Assembly: GCA_026770575.1 (NCBI GenBank)
Contig: MU657220.1
Location: 169,589-233,588 of the forward strand
Direction: 5' to 3'
Source: Pelagophyceae sp. CCMP2097
Taxonomy: Eukaryota; Sar; Pelagophyceae
DNA length: 64,000 bases
Part shown: positions 40,901-49,502 of the stretch, one piece after another
Layout of the letters: each line of letters starts with the position of its first letter
How positions within the stretch are numbered: the first letter of the stretch is position 1
Notes under the pieces: model-generated
Seen by the model: only the letters and a program-made list of their open reading frames with translations
Told to the model about the DNA's origin: nothing
Databases searched by the model: none
Program-made: the position numbers and the translations under genes

Positions 40901-43389
40901 GGTTCCAAGACCCCTTCTGGGGGACCCCTACAAAGCCCCTCGCAAGGCTCCTCGTGCGGGCCCGGAGTCGCATGGACCGTGGGGGACCTCGATTGTACCC
41001 GCAAGGCCGTTTGCACGGGTCCTTTGCCAGGGATGACTTTTCCTGTGGATGACTTTTCCCTGTCGAGCCGCGGGCTCGAAGAGGCGTTTCGAGCAGCGAG
41101 GGGCCCGGGGGCTGCTGTGACATTCCCCTTGCAGACCCTGGTCCTTGACCGACTCCTCGTACGGCTCCTTGCACGGGGCCTCGTACGGTCCCTTGCACGG
41201 GCCCTTGAACGGCCCCTTGCAAGGCCTCTGTCACGGTGCCCTGCAAGGCCTCTCGCAAAGTCTCTTGTCAAGGCCGCGAGAGAGAGGCGGCCCCTGATTT
41301 GCACCGTAGGTATCCCTGGTGCGCGATTTCGCGGCTGTGGGCTTCGCAGCGCCGGCGCTCTTTGCGGCCGTGTCGGCCAAGGCCAAGGACGTTTCGGGGT
41401 ACGACGCTTTGCAGCTTTGCGACGTCGTTTGGGCCTTTTCGAAAATGCACGTCGAGGCGCCGCGGCTCTTCGACGCCGTTTCGGATGCGGCGTTGGACCC
41501 AAGGGCCCTGGCGAACTTTACGCCGACGCAGCTCTCACAATTGGTCGTGGCCTTTGCGGCCGTTTTGTCCGGCGTAAAATCCCTTGGGAAACCCAAAGCG
41601 TCAGAGGGAAAGTGGCACATAAGTGGCGGGATGACAGCCCCACCCAGGGTGGATCGTAAGCAAGCCGCCCATCTCCAAGACGGCCGAAAAGACCGTCGGG
41701 AGGGGCCGCCGGGAGGGGCCGCCGGGAGGGCCGTCGAACAGGGAACCACTACGAGGGAACCACTATGAGGGGCCGACTCTGGGCCCATCTCTGGATCCGC
41801 CTCTGGGCCCGCCGAGGGGCCGCCTCCGAGACGTTGTGTGACCGTCTCCGGACCCGTCGACGGACCGTTGAGCCCGAGGGCCCGTCTCCGAAACCGCTTT
41901 CGGGCCCGTCTCCTTCAACCGTCCCTGGGCCCGTCTCCGGGACCGCCCCCGGGCCCGCCTCCGGACCGGGAACGTCGCAGACGAGGCGCGCCGGAAGCCC
42001 CAGAGAAGCCCCAGAGAAGCGTTTTCGGTCCACGAGTGCCAGTGGTACTAGGCAGGCCACCCCGCCCCGCAACTCTTCGACGCCGTGTCCCGCCAAGTCC
42101 CGAAGCGCATCTCCACCTTCTCGGCGCGCGACCTCGCAAACGTCGCCTGGGCCTTTGCGGTGGCGGGCGACTCTCGGAGGCTTCTTGTGGCGGTCTCTAC
42201 GGCGGCTCTGCGTAAAATCGACGACTTTGACTCGAGCTCGCTGACTCGCATCGCGGCGGCGTACGCGCTCGCCGAAACCGGCGGATCGGCTTCCGAGCTG
42301 CTCGAAGCCGTCTCGGCAAAGGCAGTCGAGCAGTTGGCCGCGTTTGAAGCTTCGGACGCGGTCAACCTCGTCTGGGCATTTTCCCTCGTCGGATCAAAGA
42401 CGGCCGGCGCGGGCCGCGCGGTGCCGTTTGCGGCGGTCCTTGAAGCGGCGGCGTCGCTGGAGGATTCGGCGTTTGGCTTGGATTCGGCGGTGGTTTCAAA
42501 CGTTGACGAGCTGGTCAAGCTCCATTTCACTCTGATCCACCTCCGCCTCGCCGCCCCGAATCACGCCCTGGCGGTCAAGCTGGGCAGCCACGCACCGCGG
42601 CTGCGCGCGGCGTACACGAGTCGCGAGGAGGAAGTCGTGGCGGACGGCGTGAAACGAGACGTTGCCACCCGCGTCCGAGAATCCGCGTGCCTGGTCCGAC
42701 GCCGCGGTCGCAGAGCGGCAGAGGAGCGCACGCCAGAGGCGTGGGGATGCACGCCAGAGGCGCGAAAAGCGCCGCTTGCGCGCGGAAAGACGCGAGTCCG
42801 GGCTGCGAAAAGAAACGACTGCACGCCGCGGGCACCCAATGGCTCGAAGCCGCCCACTCCTAGGTGTCCGCGGCTCTGTACGGCATTGGGTGGCGGCACG
42901 TCTTTGCGCGCGTGACGGACGAGGGTTTGCGGTTGGACGCGGCAAACGAGGATCTGAAAATAGCCTTGGAGGTCGAAGACGACTCGGAAAAAGACGAAAA
43001 AGACGGCTTCGCCGGCGGCGGCTACGGCAAACGCGCGAAAGACGGCGAGGCCGCGCATGCTCGCCGCGCCGAAACACGCCCGGGGCAACCGGCACAGAGA
43101 CGCGGCAAGCGACACAGAGCCGCGGCAAGGCTGAGGGGCGGGGAAAGGCAGAGCGCCGAGGGGCGGTCGTGATCCCTCCGGCGAGGGGTCGCGCGGCTCA
43201 GTGCCCGCGCAACCCGGGCGCTTCCGAGCGGATGTAGCGCGTCGCTCGAGATTGGGGTTTTGTAGGTTCAAGCGCCGACTTCTGCGCTCGCTCGGCTGGA
43301 CCGTCCTGCGCGTCCCGCGCAACGAGTGGTTGGCGCTGCCGCCCGACCGGCGCGCAGATTACCTCCGGGCAAAGGTCGGCGCCAAATGA
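25958..43389 (+). CDS. RRM + WAFA-repeat + RAP domain protein, giant intron-rich gene
   Basis: Organelle RNA-binding protein of the RAP type, about 1,200 residues over 17.4 kb. The N-terminus MLLASLPRRFVASPLLVSPR looks like a transit peptide. Exons: 25958-26133 and 26279-26531 (RRM; RNP2 FLVQKL, RNP1 SRGFAYVSV), 27202-27297, 32686-32982, 33030-33087, 33170-33303, 33363-33500, 33666-33725, 37132-38472, 41310-41561, 42052-42660, 42864 to about 42960, 43266-43389. The middle carries about 25 repeats (LADMSWAFATLDC, LSHTAWAFSTMQVKAPELFK). The RAP domain is split: VSAALYGIGWRHVF...DEGLRLDAANEDLKIALEVE, then FKRRLLRSLGWTVLRVPRNE and TGA at 43389. Most introns are phase 0. Exon ends at 26531, 33500 and 38472 fit best with GC donors. 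A stop at 38476 would end a shorter form. Confidence 0.8.
26560..27190. repeat. Loose GGGTCC/GGACCC array in RAP-gene intron
   Basis: Units such as GGTCCCGAGAATGGGTCC, GGACCCTCGCCGGACCC and GGTCCTGAACCGGGGTCC, loosely spaced. They fill the intron between the RRM and the short exon at 27202. Confidence 0.55.
27380..27830. repeat. Family 1 array
   Basis: CCCTCGAGACGGTC(C/T)-type units at 12-20 nt spacing. First block of the 5,388-nt intron 27298-32685. Confidence 0.75.
27840..28540. repeat. Family 2 array (GGGACCTTGTCAC)
   Basis: About 45 degenerate units GGGACCTTGTCA(C/T)(A/G) at 14-17 nt spacing, with the variants GGGACGTCGTCAC and GGAACCTTGTCAC. Confidence 0.85.
28570..29395. mobile_element. 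Family 4 array with CATATG-type end module
   Basis: Starts with CGATCCCATATGGG...CCGTATGGGATGCGG...CTCATGGGTGCGAG, the reverse complement of the module at 5455-5520. It continues as GGGCCCTTGCAAGGCCTC units to about 29350. The gene-distal end carries GCCATACGG. Confidence 0.6.
29400..30170. repeat. Family 5 array (GGACCGTCCAAGGGACC)
   Basis: Units GGGACCGTC(C/G)A(A/G) at 11-13 nt spacing, interrupted by GGGGACGTCG(G/C)AGAGGGGC blocks at about 29453 and 29975. The same block plus array recurs at 36265-36440. Confidence 0.8.
30175..30300. repeat. Family 1 array before TIR-1
   Basis: GCCGTCTCGAGG/GCCGTCTCAAGG units with TTTCGAATGG(C/T)(C/T)GTCGAAA blocks, identical in style to 36455-36870. Confidence 0.75.
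30311..30425 (+). mobile_element. TIR-1 element copy C, truncated
   Basis: Intact left end GGAGCAGCGACGGGTTCGGG and core to GTAGCCCGAACCCGACC; the right third is missing and is replaced by family 1 units. Confidence 0.8.
30426..30780. repeat. Family 1 array after TIR-1 copy C
   Basis: CCTCGAAACGGCGCC, CTCGAGACGGCC and related units at 12-22 nt spacing, with no open frame of interest. Confidence 0.7.
31024..31222 (-). mobile_element. TIR-1 element copy D, reverse orientation
   Basis: Starts GGAGCAGGGGCGGTGTATTC, which is the right end of other copies reversed. The core CGGGTTTGTCGAGCGACCAA and GGGCCACGGCCAG follow, ending CCGTTCCTCCTCC. Both ends are present. Confidence 0.8.
31240..32640. 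repeat. Family 4 and family 1 arrays with CATATG-type module
   Basis: Family 4 units (GGGCCCTTG, CAAGGCCTCT) alternate with family 1 units (GGCGCCTCGAGACGGC at 32090-32170). At 31440-31600 the reversed left module of the 4.9 kb element is seen: AGGCCAGGATGTACG, CACCAAAGTTCACAG, GATCCTATACGGGCTC. It occupies the 3' half of the 5.4 kb intron. Confidence 0.65.
33930..35735. repeat. Family 3 array (CTACGGTCC / GACGGTCC)
   Basis: About 1.8 kb of units such as CCCTCTACGGTCCT, CCTCGACGGTCCGATGCGGC and CCTACAGGGACC at 11-20 nt spacing. It fills the first half of the intron 33726-37131. Confidence 0.8.
35741..35936 (+). mobile_element. TIR-1 element copy E
   Basis: Core CGGGTTCGGGGTTGCCC...GGTTTGCGCGTTTTGGCC...GACGGGTTTGGTCGCTCG...GGCACAAATTGAAAACCCG; right end CATCGTCCCTGCTC. 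The left TIR is eroded (CCTTAAACGGG). Confidence 0.8.
35945..36180. repeat. Family 4 array
   Basis: GGGCCCCTGCAACGCCTCTT, GGTCACTTACAAGGCCTCTT and similar units, directly after TIR-1 copy E. Confidence 0.7.
36185..36450. repeat. Family 5 array, second copy
   Basis: GAGCGACCGTCC units every 12 nt, then GGGGACGTCGCAGAGGGGCC and GGACCGTC(A/C)AAGGAACTGTC, matching 29453-29620 in order and sequence. Confidence 0.8.
36455..36870. repeat. Family 1 array, second copy
   Basis: GGGGCCGTCTC(A/G)AGG and TTTCGAATGGCCGTC units at 12-24 nt spacing, running straight into TIR-1 copy F as at 30175-30311. Confidence 0.8.
36873..37077 (+). mobile_element. TIR-1 element copy F
   Basis: GGAGCAGCAACGGGTTCGGG at the left, full core, and GAATACACCGTCC at the right. 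It ends about 55 nt before the 3' splice site of the exon at 37132. Confidence 0.8.
38590..39960. repeat. Family 1 array
   Basis: About 1.3 kb of CGAGACGGTC(T/C)T(C/G)CC units, 12-13 nt in the densest part (38750-38830), fading to 20 nt. First block of the intron 38473-41309. Confidence 0.85.
39972..40012. repeat. 9-bp tandem repeat GCGACGGTA
   Basis: Four exact GCGACGGTA units plus a partial one, marking the switch from the family 1 to the family 2 array. Confidence 0.9.
40090..40680. repeat. Family 2 array
   Basis: GGGACCTTGTCACAG/GGCGACCTTGTCAC units at 14-17 nt, the same consensus as 27840-28540, 53100-53450 and 57470-58480. Confidence 0.85.
40690..41290. repeat. Family 4 array
   Basis: GGGCCTTG, CCCTTGAAAGGCCTCT and TGCAAGGCCTC units. 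It follows family 2 directly, as in the 27-32 kb intron, and ends about 20 nt before the exon at 41310. Confidence 0.75.
41690..41975. repeat. CCCGTCTCCGG-type array
   Basis: GGGCCCGTCTCCG(G/A)(G/A)ACCG units inside the 490-nt intron 41562-42051, preceded by three GGGAGGGGCCGCC copies. Confidence 0.65.
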
Positions 43390-44484
43390 CCGGCCTCTAT
43401 GTGTGTGTACGCTAACTTGAAGCAAATGGCGCTGTGACCGTCTGGAAAAGCGACTCTTCACCCGAGCCCGCTCTCGGGTCCAGGGGCGGCGGCTCCGGCG
43501 CGCGAATCGGCGCGCGCCATAACCCGTTCGTGCCGCGGGGCCGCGCGCGCACGCAGCCGACTCGGGACTCGCGTCCGCATAGCGAAAACGACTTCTGTGG
43601 CCGCGGCCACCCCGACGACGGGCCAGGCGCGGGCCAGGCGCGGGGCGGGCATCCGCGGGGCAGTCGTCGAGGAGACGTCGTCCATCGTTGGGATGCATTC
43701 TGGACCAAGCCCTCTGCCAGCCCCGTGCACGCGGACGTCCGGGCCGCGGCGCGCCCCGACTCGGACGGCAGCAGAAGCCGGGCTCCGCGCCGCGGTCCGA
43801 GGCCCATCGCCCGCCGTCGGGAGGCTGGTGCCGGGAGGCCGGCGTGCGCGCCGGGCCTGGAAACGAGTCGGCGGGGACCTCGGCGCCGCGCCGACGCGCG
43901 ACTTCGCCGAGCCTTTTCGGCAGCTGGCCGATTCTGGCCGCACTTTGGCGCTCTTCGAAACCTCTCGTCGCGGCGCTCGCCCGCCCCGCGCTCGCGGGCC
44001 TCGCCCTCGCGCCGCGACGGCGGCCGTATGCGCCGTGGCCGCACGCGGCGACGCTCGCAGCCTACGTCGCCGACGTCGCTGCTCTGGGCCGAGACGCGAG
44101 GCGGCAGGCAACGCCGGCGGGCGCCGAGGAAAGAATCACGGGCCTACGGGGCCCGGGACGGTCGGACTTGCGATCTGAATAGCGCGCAGCGTTACAATGC
44201 TGATTTTATGAATGCATTTGCGTACGAGTTGCGGGAATATGATAATATGATCTTTTCGTTCTGAATGCAAAGGTGGTTCTTATTCTTTACAGCCACTCAT
44301 ATGGAAATATCCAAAGATGAAATTCGCAAATACAGGACTTTTCGCAAAGTTGCAGCTCAATTTGCAATTACGTTGCTTTTCGCGAATTGCAGACAACTTG
44401 GACACTGTGGTCAAAGCCATTCGACGTAGTAGTAAGCACGACGGAGCCCCGCCGAGCCCCTCACCCCTCGCGCCGAGCCCCATC
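43390..44484. other. Intergenic, GC-rich then AT-rich
   Basis: 43430-44180 is so GC-rich that several frames on both strands stay open for 150-275 codons, and none shows a recognisable domain. One plus frame ends PWPHAATLAAYVADVAALGR, faintly like the N-terminal domain of a tyrosine recombinase, but no catalytic part follows. From 44180 to 44420 the sequence becomes AT-rich and probably holds the promoter of the gene at 44485. Confidence 0.35.
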
Positions 44485-47187
44485 ATGATTCTCGTCTGCG
44501 CGCTCGCATTCTTCCTCGCCGGCCGCGGCACGGTCGCGTTCGAAGCGCTCATCGACGGCGACCGCCGGCGCCCACTGGCACCTCTGTCTCTGCCGCTGCA
44601 TCGTGCGTCGAGCGGAACCCGGCAAGCGCGCAGGTACCTTCAGGGACGCGGTGAAAACATATTCCACCACCTACATTTTTCAAAAGAATCCCCGAACCGA
44701 CCTCGAGTCGAAGTACGGCAAGATCGAAGTCTGGGACGTCTCGAGGGTCTCGGACATGAGCGGCATCTTTTATAATGTAAAAGACTTCAACGCGGACATC
44801 GGCGCCTGGGACACGGCCGCGGTCACGACGATGGAGGGCATGTTCGATTCCGCGCGAGACCGGCGTCTTGTAGGAGGGGTCCTTGGAGACTTGGAACCAC
44901 GTGTTGATAATTGCTTGGCCGATCACGCCATCAAATCTCTAGGCTGTATCATTTAACCAGGACATCTCGCGCTGGAACACGGCCAAGGTCACGACGATGC
45001 TGAGAATGTTCTCTGCCGCGCGAGACCGGCGTCACGGTCTTGGAGGAGGCCCTCTAGAGACTTCTAGGACCACGTGTTCTCGCCTGGCCCATTATACCAT
45101 CGAATCTCTAAGAATCTTCCTAGGCCTTTGCATTCAACCAAAACCTTGGCTGGTGCATCAAACCACCGACGGACGTCACGTATGCATTCCGCTTCACGCG
45201 CTGCAAGGAAAAGAGCTGCGGCATTCAAATAAATTACTGTACGAGCAAGCCGACCCAGCTGCCAACGCCGCGCCCGACGCCCGCTCCCACGGAGGCGCCG
45301 ACACTTGCTCCCACGGAAGCGCCGACACCCGCGCCGTCGGCCGTGCCCACGTCCGCGCCCACGGTCGCGCCGACGCCCGCTCCCACGGTGTCGCAGCCGC
45401 CCACGTCCGCGCCCACGGTCGCGCCCACGCCCGCTCCCACGGTGTCGCCGACGCCCACGTCCGCCGCGCCCACGGCCGCGCCGACGCCCGCTCCCACGAA
45501 GGCGCCGACGCCCGCTCCCACGGAGGCGCCGACGCCCGCTCCCACGAAGGCGCCGACGCCCGCGCCGACGGCCGTGCCCACGGAGGCGCCCTCGGCCGCT
45601 CCCGGGGCCCACGAAGATGCCGACGCCCGCTCCCACGGTGTCGCAGACACCCACGTCCGCGCCCACGGTCGCGCCCACTGGCACGCCCGCTCCCACGGTG
45701 TCGCAGACGCCCACGTCCGCGCCCACGGTCGCGCCCACGCCCGCTCCCACGGTGTCACAGACGCCCACGTCCGCGCCCACGGTCGCGCCCACGCCCGCTC
45801 CCACGGTGTCGAAGAAGCCCACGTCCGCGCCAACGGTCGCGCCAACGCCCGCTCCCACGGTGTCGAAGAAGCCCACGTCCACGCCCACGGTCGCGCCCAC
45901 GCCCGCTCCCACGAAGGCGCCGACGCCCGCTCTTACGAAGGCGCCGACGCCCGCTCCCTCGGAGGCGCCGACGACCGCTCCCTCGGAGGCGCCGACGACC
46001 GCTCCCTCGGAGGCACCAACGCCCGCGCCGACATCCGCGCCCACGTTCGCTCCTACGAAGGCGCCGACGCCCGCACCGACGGCCGCTCCCACGGAGTCAC
46101 CGACGACCGCGCCGACGGCCGCTCCCACGGAGTCGCCGACGATCGCGCCGGCGGCCGCGCCCACGGAGTCGCCAACGACCGCGCCCACGGAGCCGCCGAC
46201 GCCCACGCCGACGGCCGCGCCCACCGTCGCGTCCACGGCCGCGCCCACGGAGTCCGAGTCGCCAACGCCCACGCCGACAGCCGCACCCACCGTTGCGCCC
46301 ACGGCCGCTCCCACGGAGTCGCCGACGCCTGCGCCGACGGCCGTGCCAACGGTTGCGCCCACGGTCGCTCCAACGGAGTCGCCAACGCCCACGCCGACGG
46401 CCGCGCCCACCGTCGCTCTGACGGCCGCTCCCCGGGCCACGGCGGAGTCGCCTACGCCCGCGCCGACGGCCGCGCCAACGGTCGCGCCCACAGCCGCTCC
46501 TACGAAGTCGTCGACGCCCGCACCGACGGCCGCGCCCACGGTCGCGCCCACGGCCTCTCCCACGAAGTCGCCGACGCCTGCGCCAACGGCCGCGCCGACG
46601 GCCACGCCCACGGTCGGCGCGCCCACGGCCGCTCCTACGAAGTCGCCGACGCCCGCGCCGACGCCCGCGCCCACGGTCGCGCCCACGGCCTCTCCCACGA
46701 AGTCGCCGACGCCCACGCCGACGGCCGCGCCCACGGTTGCGCCCACGGTCGCGCCCACGGCCGCTCCCTCGCAGTCGCCGACGCCCGCGCCGACGGCCGC
46801 GTCCACGGTCGCGCCCACGACCGCTCCCACGAAGTCGCTGACGCCAGCGCCCACGGCCGCGCCCACGGTCGCGCCCACGGTTGTCATCGGCGGATGCGTG
46901 GACTCTGCGACGTGGCACGCGGGCAGCAGCCCCTCGAGAGGCTGCGCCTGGGTGGGTGAGGCGGTTGACGCGGAAACAAAGGCGCGACGCTGCACCCAAA
47001 AGCCCGACGCCAACGGCATGATTGCCGTGAGGAGCCTTTGTCGACTTCCACCACTGAGTCTTGCACTGATCGGATGGAAGCATCGTAACGGTTTGTCGTG
47101 TAGGCCTCCGAGTGCAAGGTGACGTGCGAGACGTGCCCCACGGTCGCGCCCACGTCGGCGCCCACGCCCGCCCCCACTGTGTTGTGA
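44485..47187 (+). CDS. Secreted DUF285 (BspA-like) protein with long Pro-Thr stalk
   Basis: Cell-surface or secreted protein. ATG at 44485 starts a signal peptide (MILVCALAFFLAGRGTVAF). After a short intron (acceptor GCGCAG|GTACC) come DUF285 surface repeats: VWDVSRVSDMSGIFYNVKDF, WDTAAVTTMEGMFDSA, then FNQDISRWNTAKVTTMLRMF and AFNQNLGWC from later exons. A Cys segment (RCKEKSCGIQINYC) leads into about 540 residues of (A/S)PT(P/V/S)APT repeats, likely O-glycosylated. The C-terminus has CVDSATWHAGSSPSRGCAWV and RCTQKPDANGMIA, spliced (GCC|GTGAGG to TGTAG|GCC) to ASECKVTCETC and PTPAPTVL* at 47187. One base too many near 45600-45606 breaks the Pro-Thr frame. DUF285 was first seen in bacteria, but the introns show this is a nuclear gene. 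Confidence 0.75.
44853..45128 (+). repeat. Tandem duplication of a DUF285 exon and its intron
   Basis: The sequence after the first repeat (GCGAGACCGGCGTC...GAGGGGTCC...CCACGTGTT...ATCAAATCTCTAGG) is repeated after the second (GCGAGACCGGCGTC...GAGGCCCTC...CCACGTGTT...ATCGAATCTCTAAG). Exon and intron were therefore copied as a unit of about 170 bp. Confidence 0.7.
45250..46880 (+). repeat. Pro-Thr stalk minisatellite
   Basis: Imperfect 12- to 48-bp repeats built of CCCACG and GCGCCGACG words (GCGCCCACGGTCGCGCC). Because the repeat lacks stops in several phases, long frames are open on both strands; only the Pro-Thr frame is joined to folded domains. Confidence 0.9.
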
Positions 47188-48266
47188 AGACTCCGGCGAC
47201 GCGCTGCGGCATGAGTCGTCGGACGCCGCGTGCTGCGTCTGTTGATCGCGCGCCTCGGTGCAATTGTCGCAGAAAGCAGCCCGTGACCCACCTGGACCCA
47301 CCCGCCTCTACGGTCGTAGCACGCCGCGGCACGAGCGTCGTACCCAAGCCCGCGGCACTCCGACCTCCCTCCTCACCGACCGAGAGGCTGCTGACTCGCA
47401 AGTGCGCGCGATCGAGGCCTGCATTGCGGTGGTATGTAGAGCACGCCTCGCCACTCGCAAGGGAGTCAACCTCGGAGCAATTAAAAGTCGTCTATACCCC
47501 CGGCCGAAGCTGAGCCCCGATTCATTCCCGGAACCTCGGCCGGGCGCCACCCGGGCCTGCACCGACGCAACTCTCCTCGGCCTCCGGCGCCAGAGTATAC
47601 TGCGGGCGGAGCGAAGCGTGCGAGTGGAACCACGCGCGGCCCTCTTTGAGACGCGCCCGACTCGCGGAAAGGCCTCCCTCTTCAAGCCTTAAAGAGCTGA
47701 CTGCCCTCTTCAAGAATTCTTCAAGCCTTGAAGCTTCGTCGCTGGCCCGAGCTCTTCCAACGACAACGAATCGAGCCCCCCCCCCGCCGCTATTCCACAA
47801 CACGCGTCGCGTAAGCCTACCCCCACGCGCGCGCGCCCTTGAGTCAGTTGAAGCTTTTGGGCGATACCGCCCTTGTCCGCGACGCGCGCGCGCGCCCAAA
47901 AGCAGAATTCATCTCGGGCCGACTGGGGATGGCCTCCCGCAGCAGACGGTGATGGCGGGGGAGCGAGCGGCGGCATCCGGCGGGGTGCGCCTTGGATGTG
48001 TCGACAAGCACCCAGCCCGTCGTTGCCGCAACCCGCAGCATCGCTCGAATCCGAAGCGACTCCAACGAGCACCCCGACCCTGACCTCGATCGCCTGAGCG
48101 GGCCCGGACAGGATATATACAATTGTAGGGACCAACGAGACCTGGAACCGCATGGACTCTCGGTGATTCCCCGCCAATCTTTTTGAAACTCTCGAGGGGA
48201 GAGCTTCGAAGCTGCAGCGAGTCTCGCGAGCTGGTAAGCAGAGCGCGCGGAGGCATCCACGACACG
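47188..48266. other. Intergenic, no gene seen
   Basis: No domain on either strand. AAGAGCTGACTGCCCTCTTC/CTTCAAG repeats at 47660-47740; GC-rich otherwise. The last 100 bases form a leader resembling that of the paralog at 17044. Confidence 0.45.
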
Positions 48267-49502
48267 ATGGCCGAGCCGCCGGCGGCAAACGCCCCGAAGC
48301 CCTGCTGCGTCTGCGACGCGCCGGGCGGCAAGCACTGCACCAAGTGCAAATCGCGCCAATACTGCTCCAAGGCGTGCCAGCTCGTCGACTGGAACGAGGG
48401 CGGGCACAAGACGCAGTGCAAGCAGCTGGCCGCCGAGTTCCAGGACCGCCTCCTCGACGAGCTAATGCCGGCGAAGTTGAAGATCAAGGAGGCGCCGGCC
48501 ATCGTCGAGGGCGTCGCGCCGGCGGACGGCGCCAAGGCGGCGCCGCGGGCGCCGGCTGTTCGGCCGGCGGACGGCGCCAAGGCGGCGCCGCGGGCGCCGG
48601 CTGTTCGGACGGCGGACGGCGCCAAGGCGGCGCCGCGCGCGCCGGCTGTTCGGCCGGCGGACGGTGCCAAGGCAGCGCCGCGCGCGCCGGCTGTTCGGAC
48701 TGCGACGGCAGTGGTCAAGGCCAGCGCGGTGAACGACAGCACGCCGGACTGGCGCGGCACGTGCGCCATCTGCCTGGACCCGCTTCCATTCGAAAATGAC
48801 CGGCAAACATTCTACTCGTGCTGCTGCAAGAACATTTGCTTTGACTGCTATTTAAAGTGCCGGCAGCACGACGAGCGCTGCCCGCTCTGCCGAGTGCCGG
48901 CCCCCAAGTCGGACGCCGAGTGGCTGCGCCGGATGCAGAAGCACGTGGACAAGGGCAACGCCGAGGCGCAGGTCATTCTCGGAGGCCTGTACCGTGATGG
49001 TGTCATTCTCGGAGGCCTGTACCGTGATGGTAGCGTGAGACTTCAGCAGAATTTTAAGCGGGCGCTCCTGCTATTCGAATTAGCTGCGGCGCAAGGCTAT
49101 GCGCCTGCGATGTCGAAGCTGGGATGTTTTTACGGGAATGGGAAAGGCGTCGAGCTCGACTACAAGACCGCCGCGCTGTGGTACCGGCGCGCGGCCGGCC
49201 AAGGATTCCCTCCTGCGCAGTTTAAACTCGGCCAGCTGTTCTACTACGGCATGGGCGTGGCGCAGTCGTACGACGAAGCCGTGCGCTGGTTCCGCCTCGC
49301 CGCGGCGCAGGGCTTCCTGGACGCGCTCTACAACCTCGGCGTGTGTTATGGAAAGGGCTCCGGCGTAGCGCCGGACCTCGACGAGGCGCTTCGCCTCGTC
49401 AAGCGCGCCGCGGCAAAGGGGCACGCCGCAGCTGCGTTGGCGGTGCCAACTTTCGAGGCGCAAATTGCAAAAAACATCGCCGCAGGGTGGCACCCATCAT
49501 GA
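48267..49502 (+). CDS. MYND-RING-Sel1 protein, intact, single exon
   Basis: About 411 residues, no intron. MYND zinc finger at about 13-50 (CCVCDAPGGKHCTKCKSRQY...C), a low-complexity Ala/Pro linker of four 15-residue repeats (PADGAKAAPRAPAVR), a RING-like Cys/His module at about 165-215 (CAICLDPLPFE...CCCKNICFDC...CRQHDERCPLC), then Sel1 repeats (FELAAAQGYAPAMSKLGCFY, WYRRAAGQGFPPAQFKLGQL, WFRLAAAQGFLDALYNLGVC, AKGHAAAALAV). The start is set at 48267 because the paralog at 17044 begins with the same MAEP; the frame is open further upstream. Likely a protein-protein adaptor; an E3 ligase role is possible but unproven. AAG at 48951 is the codon that is TAG in the other copy. Confidence 0.88.
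   Translation: MAEPPAANAPKPCCVCDAPGGKHCTKCKSRQYCSKACQLVDWNEGGHKTQCKQLAAEFQDRLLDELMPAKLKIKEAPAIVEGVAPADGAKAAPRAPAVRPADGAKAAPRAPAVRTADGAKAAPRAPAVRPADGAKAAPRAPAVRTATAVVKASAVNDSTPDWRGTCAICLDPLPFENDRQTFYSCCCKNICFDCYLKCRQHDERCPLCRVPAPKSDAEWLRRMQKHVDKGNAEAQVILGGLYRDGVILGGLYRDGSVRLQQNFKRALLLFELAAAQGYAPAMSKLGCFYGNGKGVELDYKTAALWYRRAAGQGFPPAQFKLGQLFYYGMGVAQSYDEAVRWFRLAAAQGFLDALYNLGVCYGKGSGVAPDLDEALRLVKRAAAKGHAAAALAVPTFEAQIAKNIAAGWHPS
48522..48701 (+). repeat. Four-unit 45-bp coding minisatellite
   Basis: Four near-identical 45-bp units beginning GCGGACGGCGCCAAGGCG encode the linker between MYND and RING. The paralog at 17044 has one unit. Confidence 0.9.
48972..49031 (+). repeat. Exact 30-bp tandem duplication in Sel1 region
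   Basis: GTCATTCTCGGAGGCCTG... is repeated exactly, duplicating VILGGLYRDG at the start of the Sel1 part and adding ten residues without breaking frame. Confidence 0.95.

Noticed and set aside
43990..44180. Tyrosine-recombinase-like N-terminal motif (ATLAAYVADVAALG)
   Set aside because: Only one short weak resemblance and no catalytic R...HxxR...Y part nearby.
43434..44264. A 276-codon plus-strand frame and overlapping frames
   Set aside because: Several frames on both strands are open at once in very GC-rich DNA, with no domain; it could not be distinguished from chance.
44485..47187. Bacterial origin of the DUF285 gene by recent transfer
   Set aside because: The gene has several introns and an algal-type Cys motif at the C-terminus; the domain is widespread in stramenopiles, so recent transfer is not needed.
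45064..47301. A 745-codon open frame on the minus strand and two further long plus frames across the Pro-Thr region
   Set aside because: They are by-products of a stop-free GC-rich repeat; only the Pro-Thr frame connects to a signal peptide, DUF285 repeats and the Cys-rich C-terminus.
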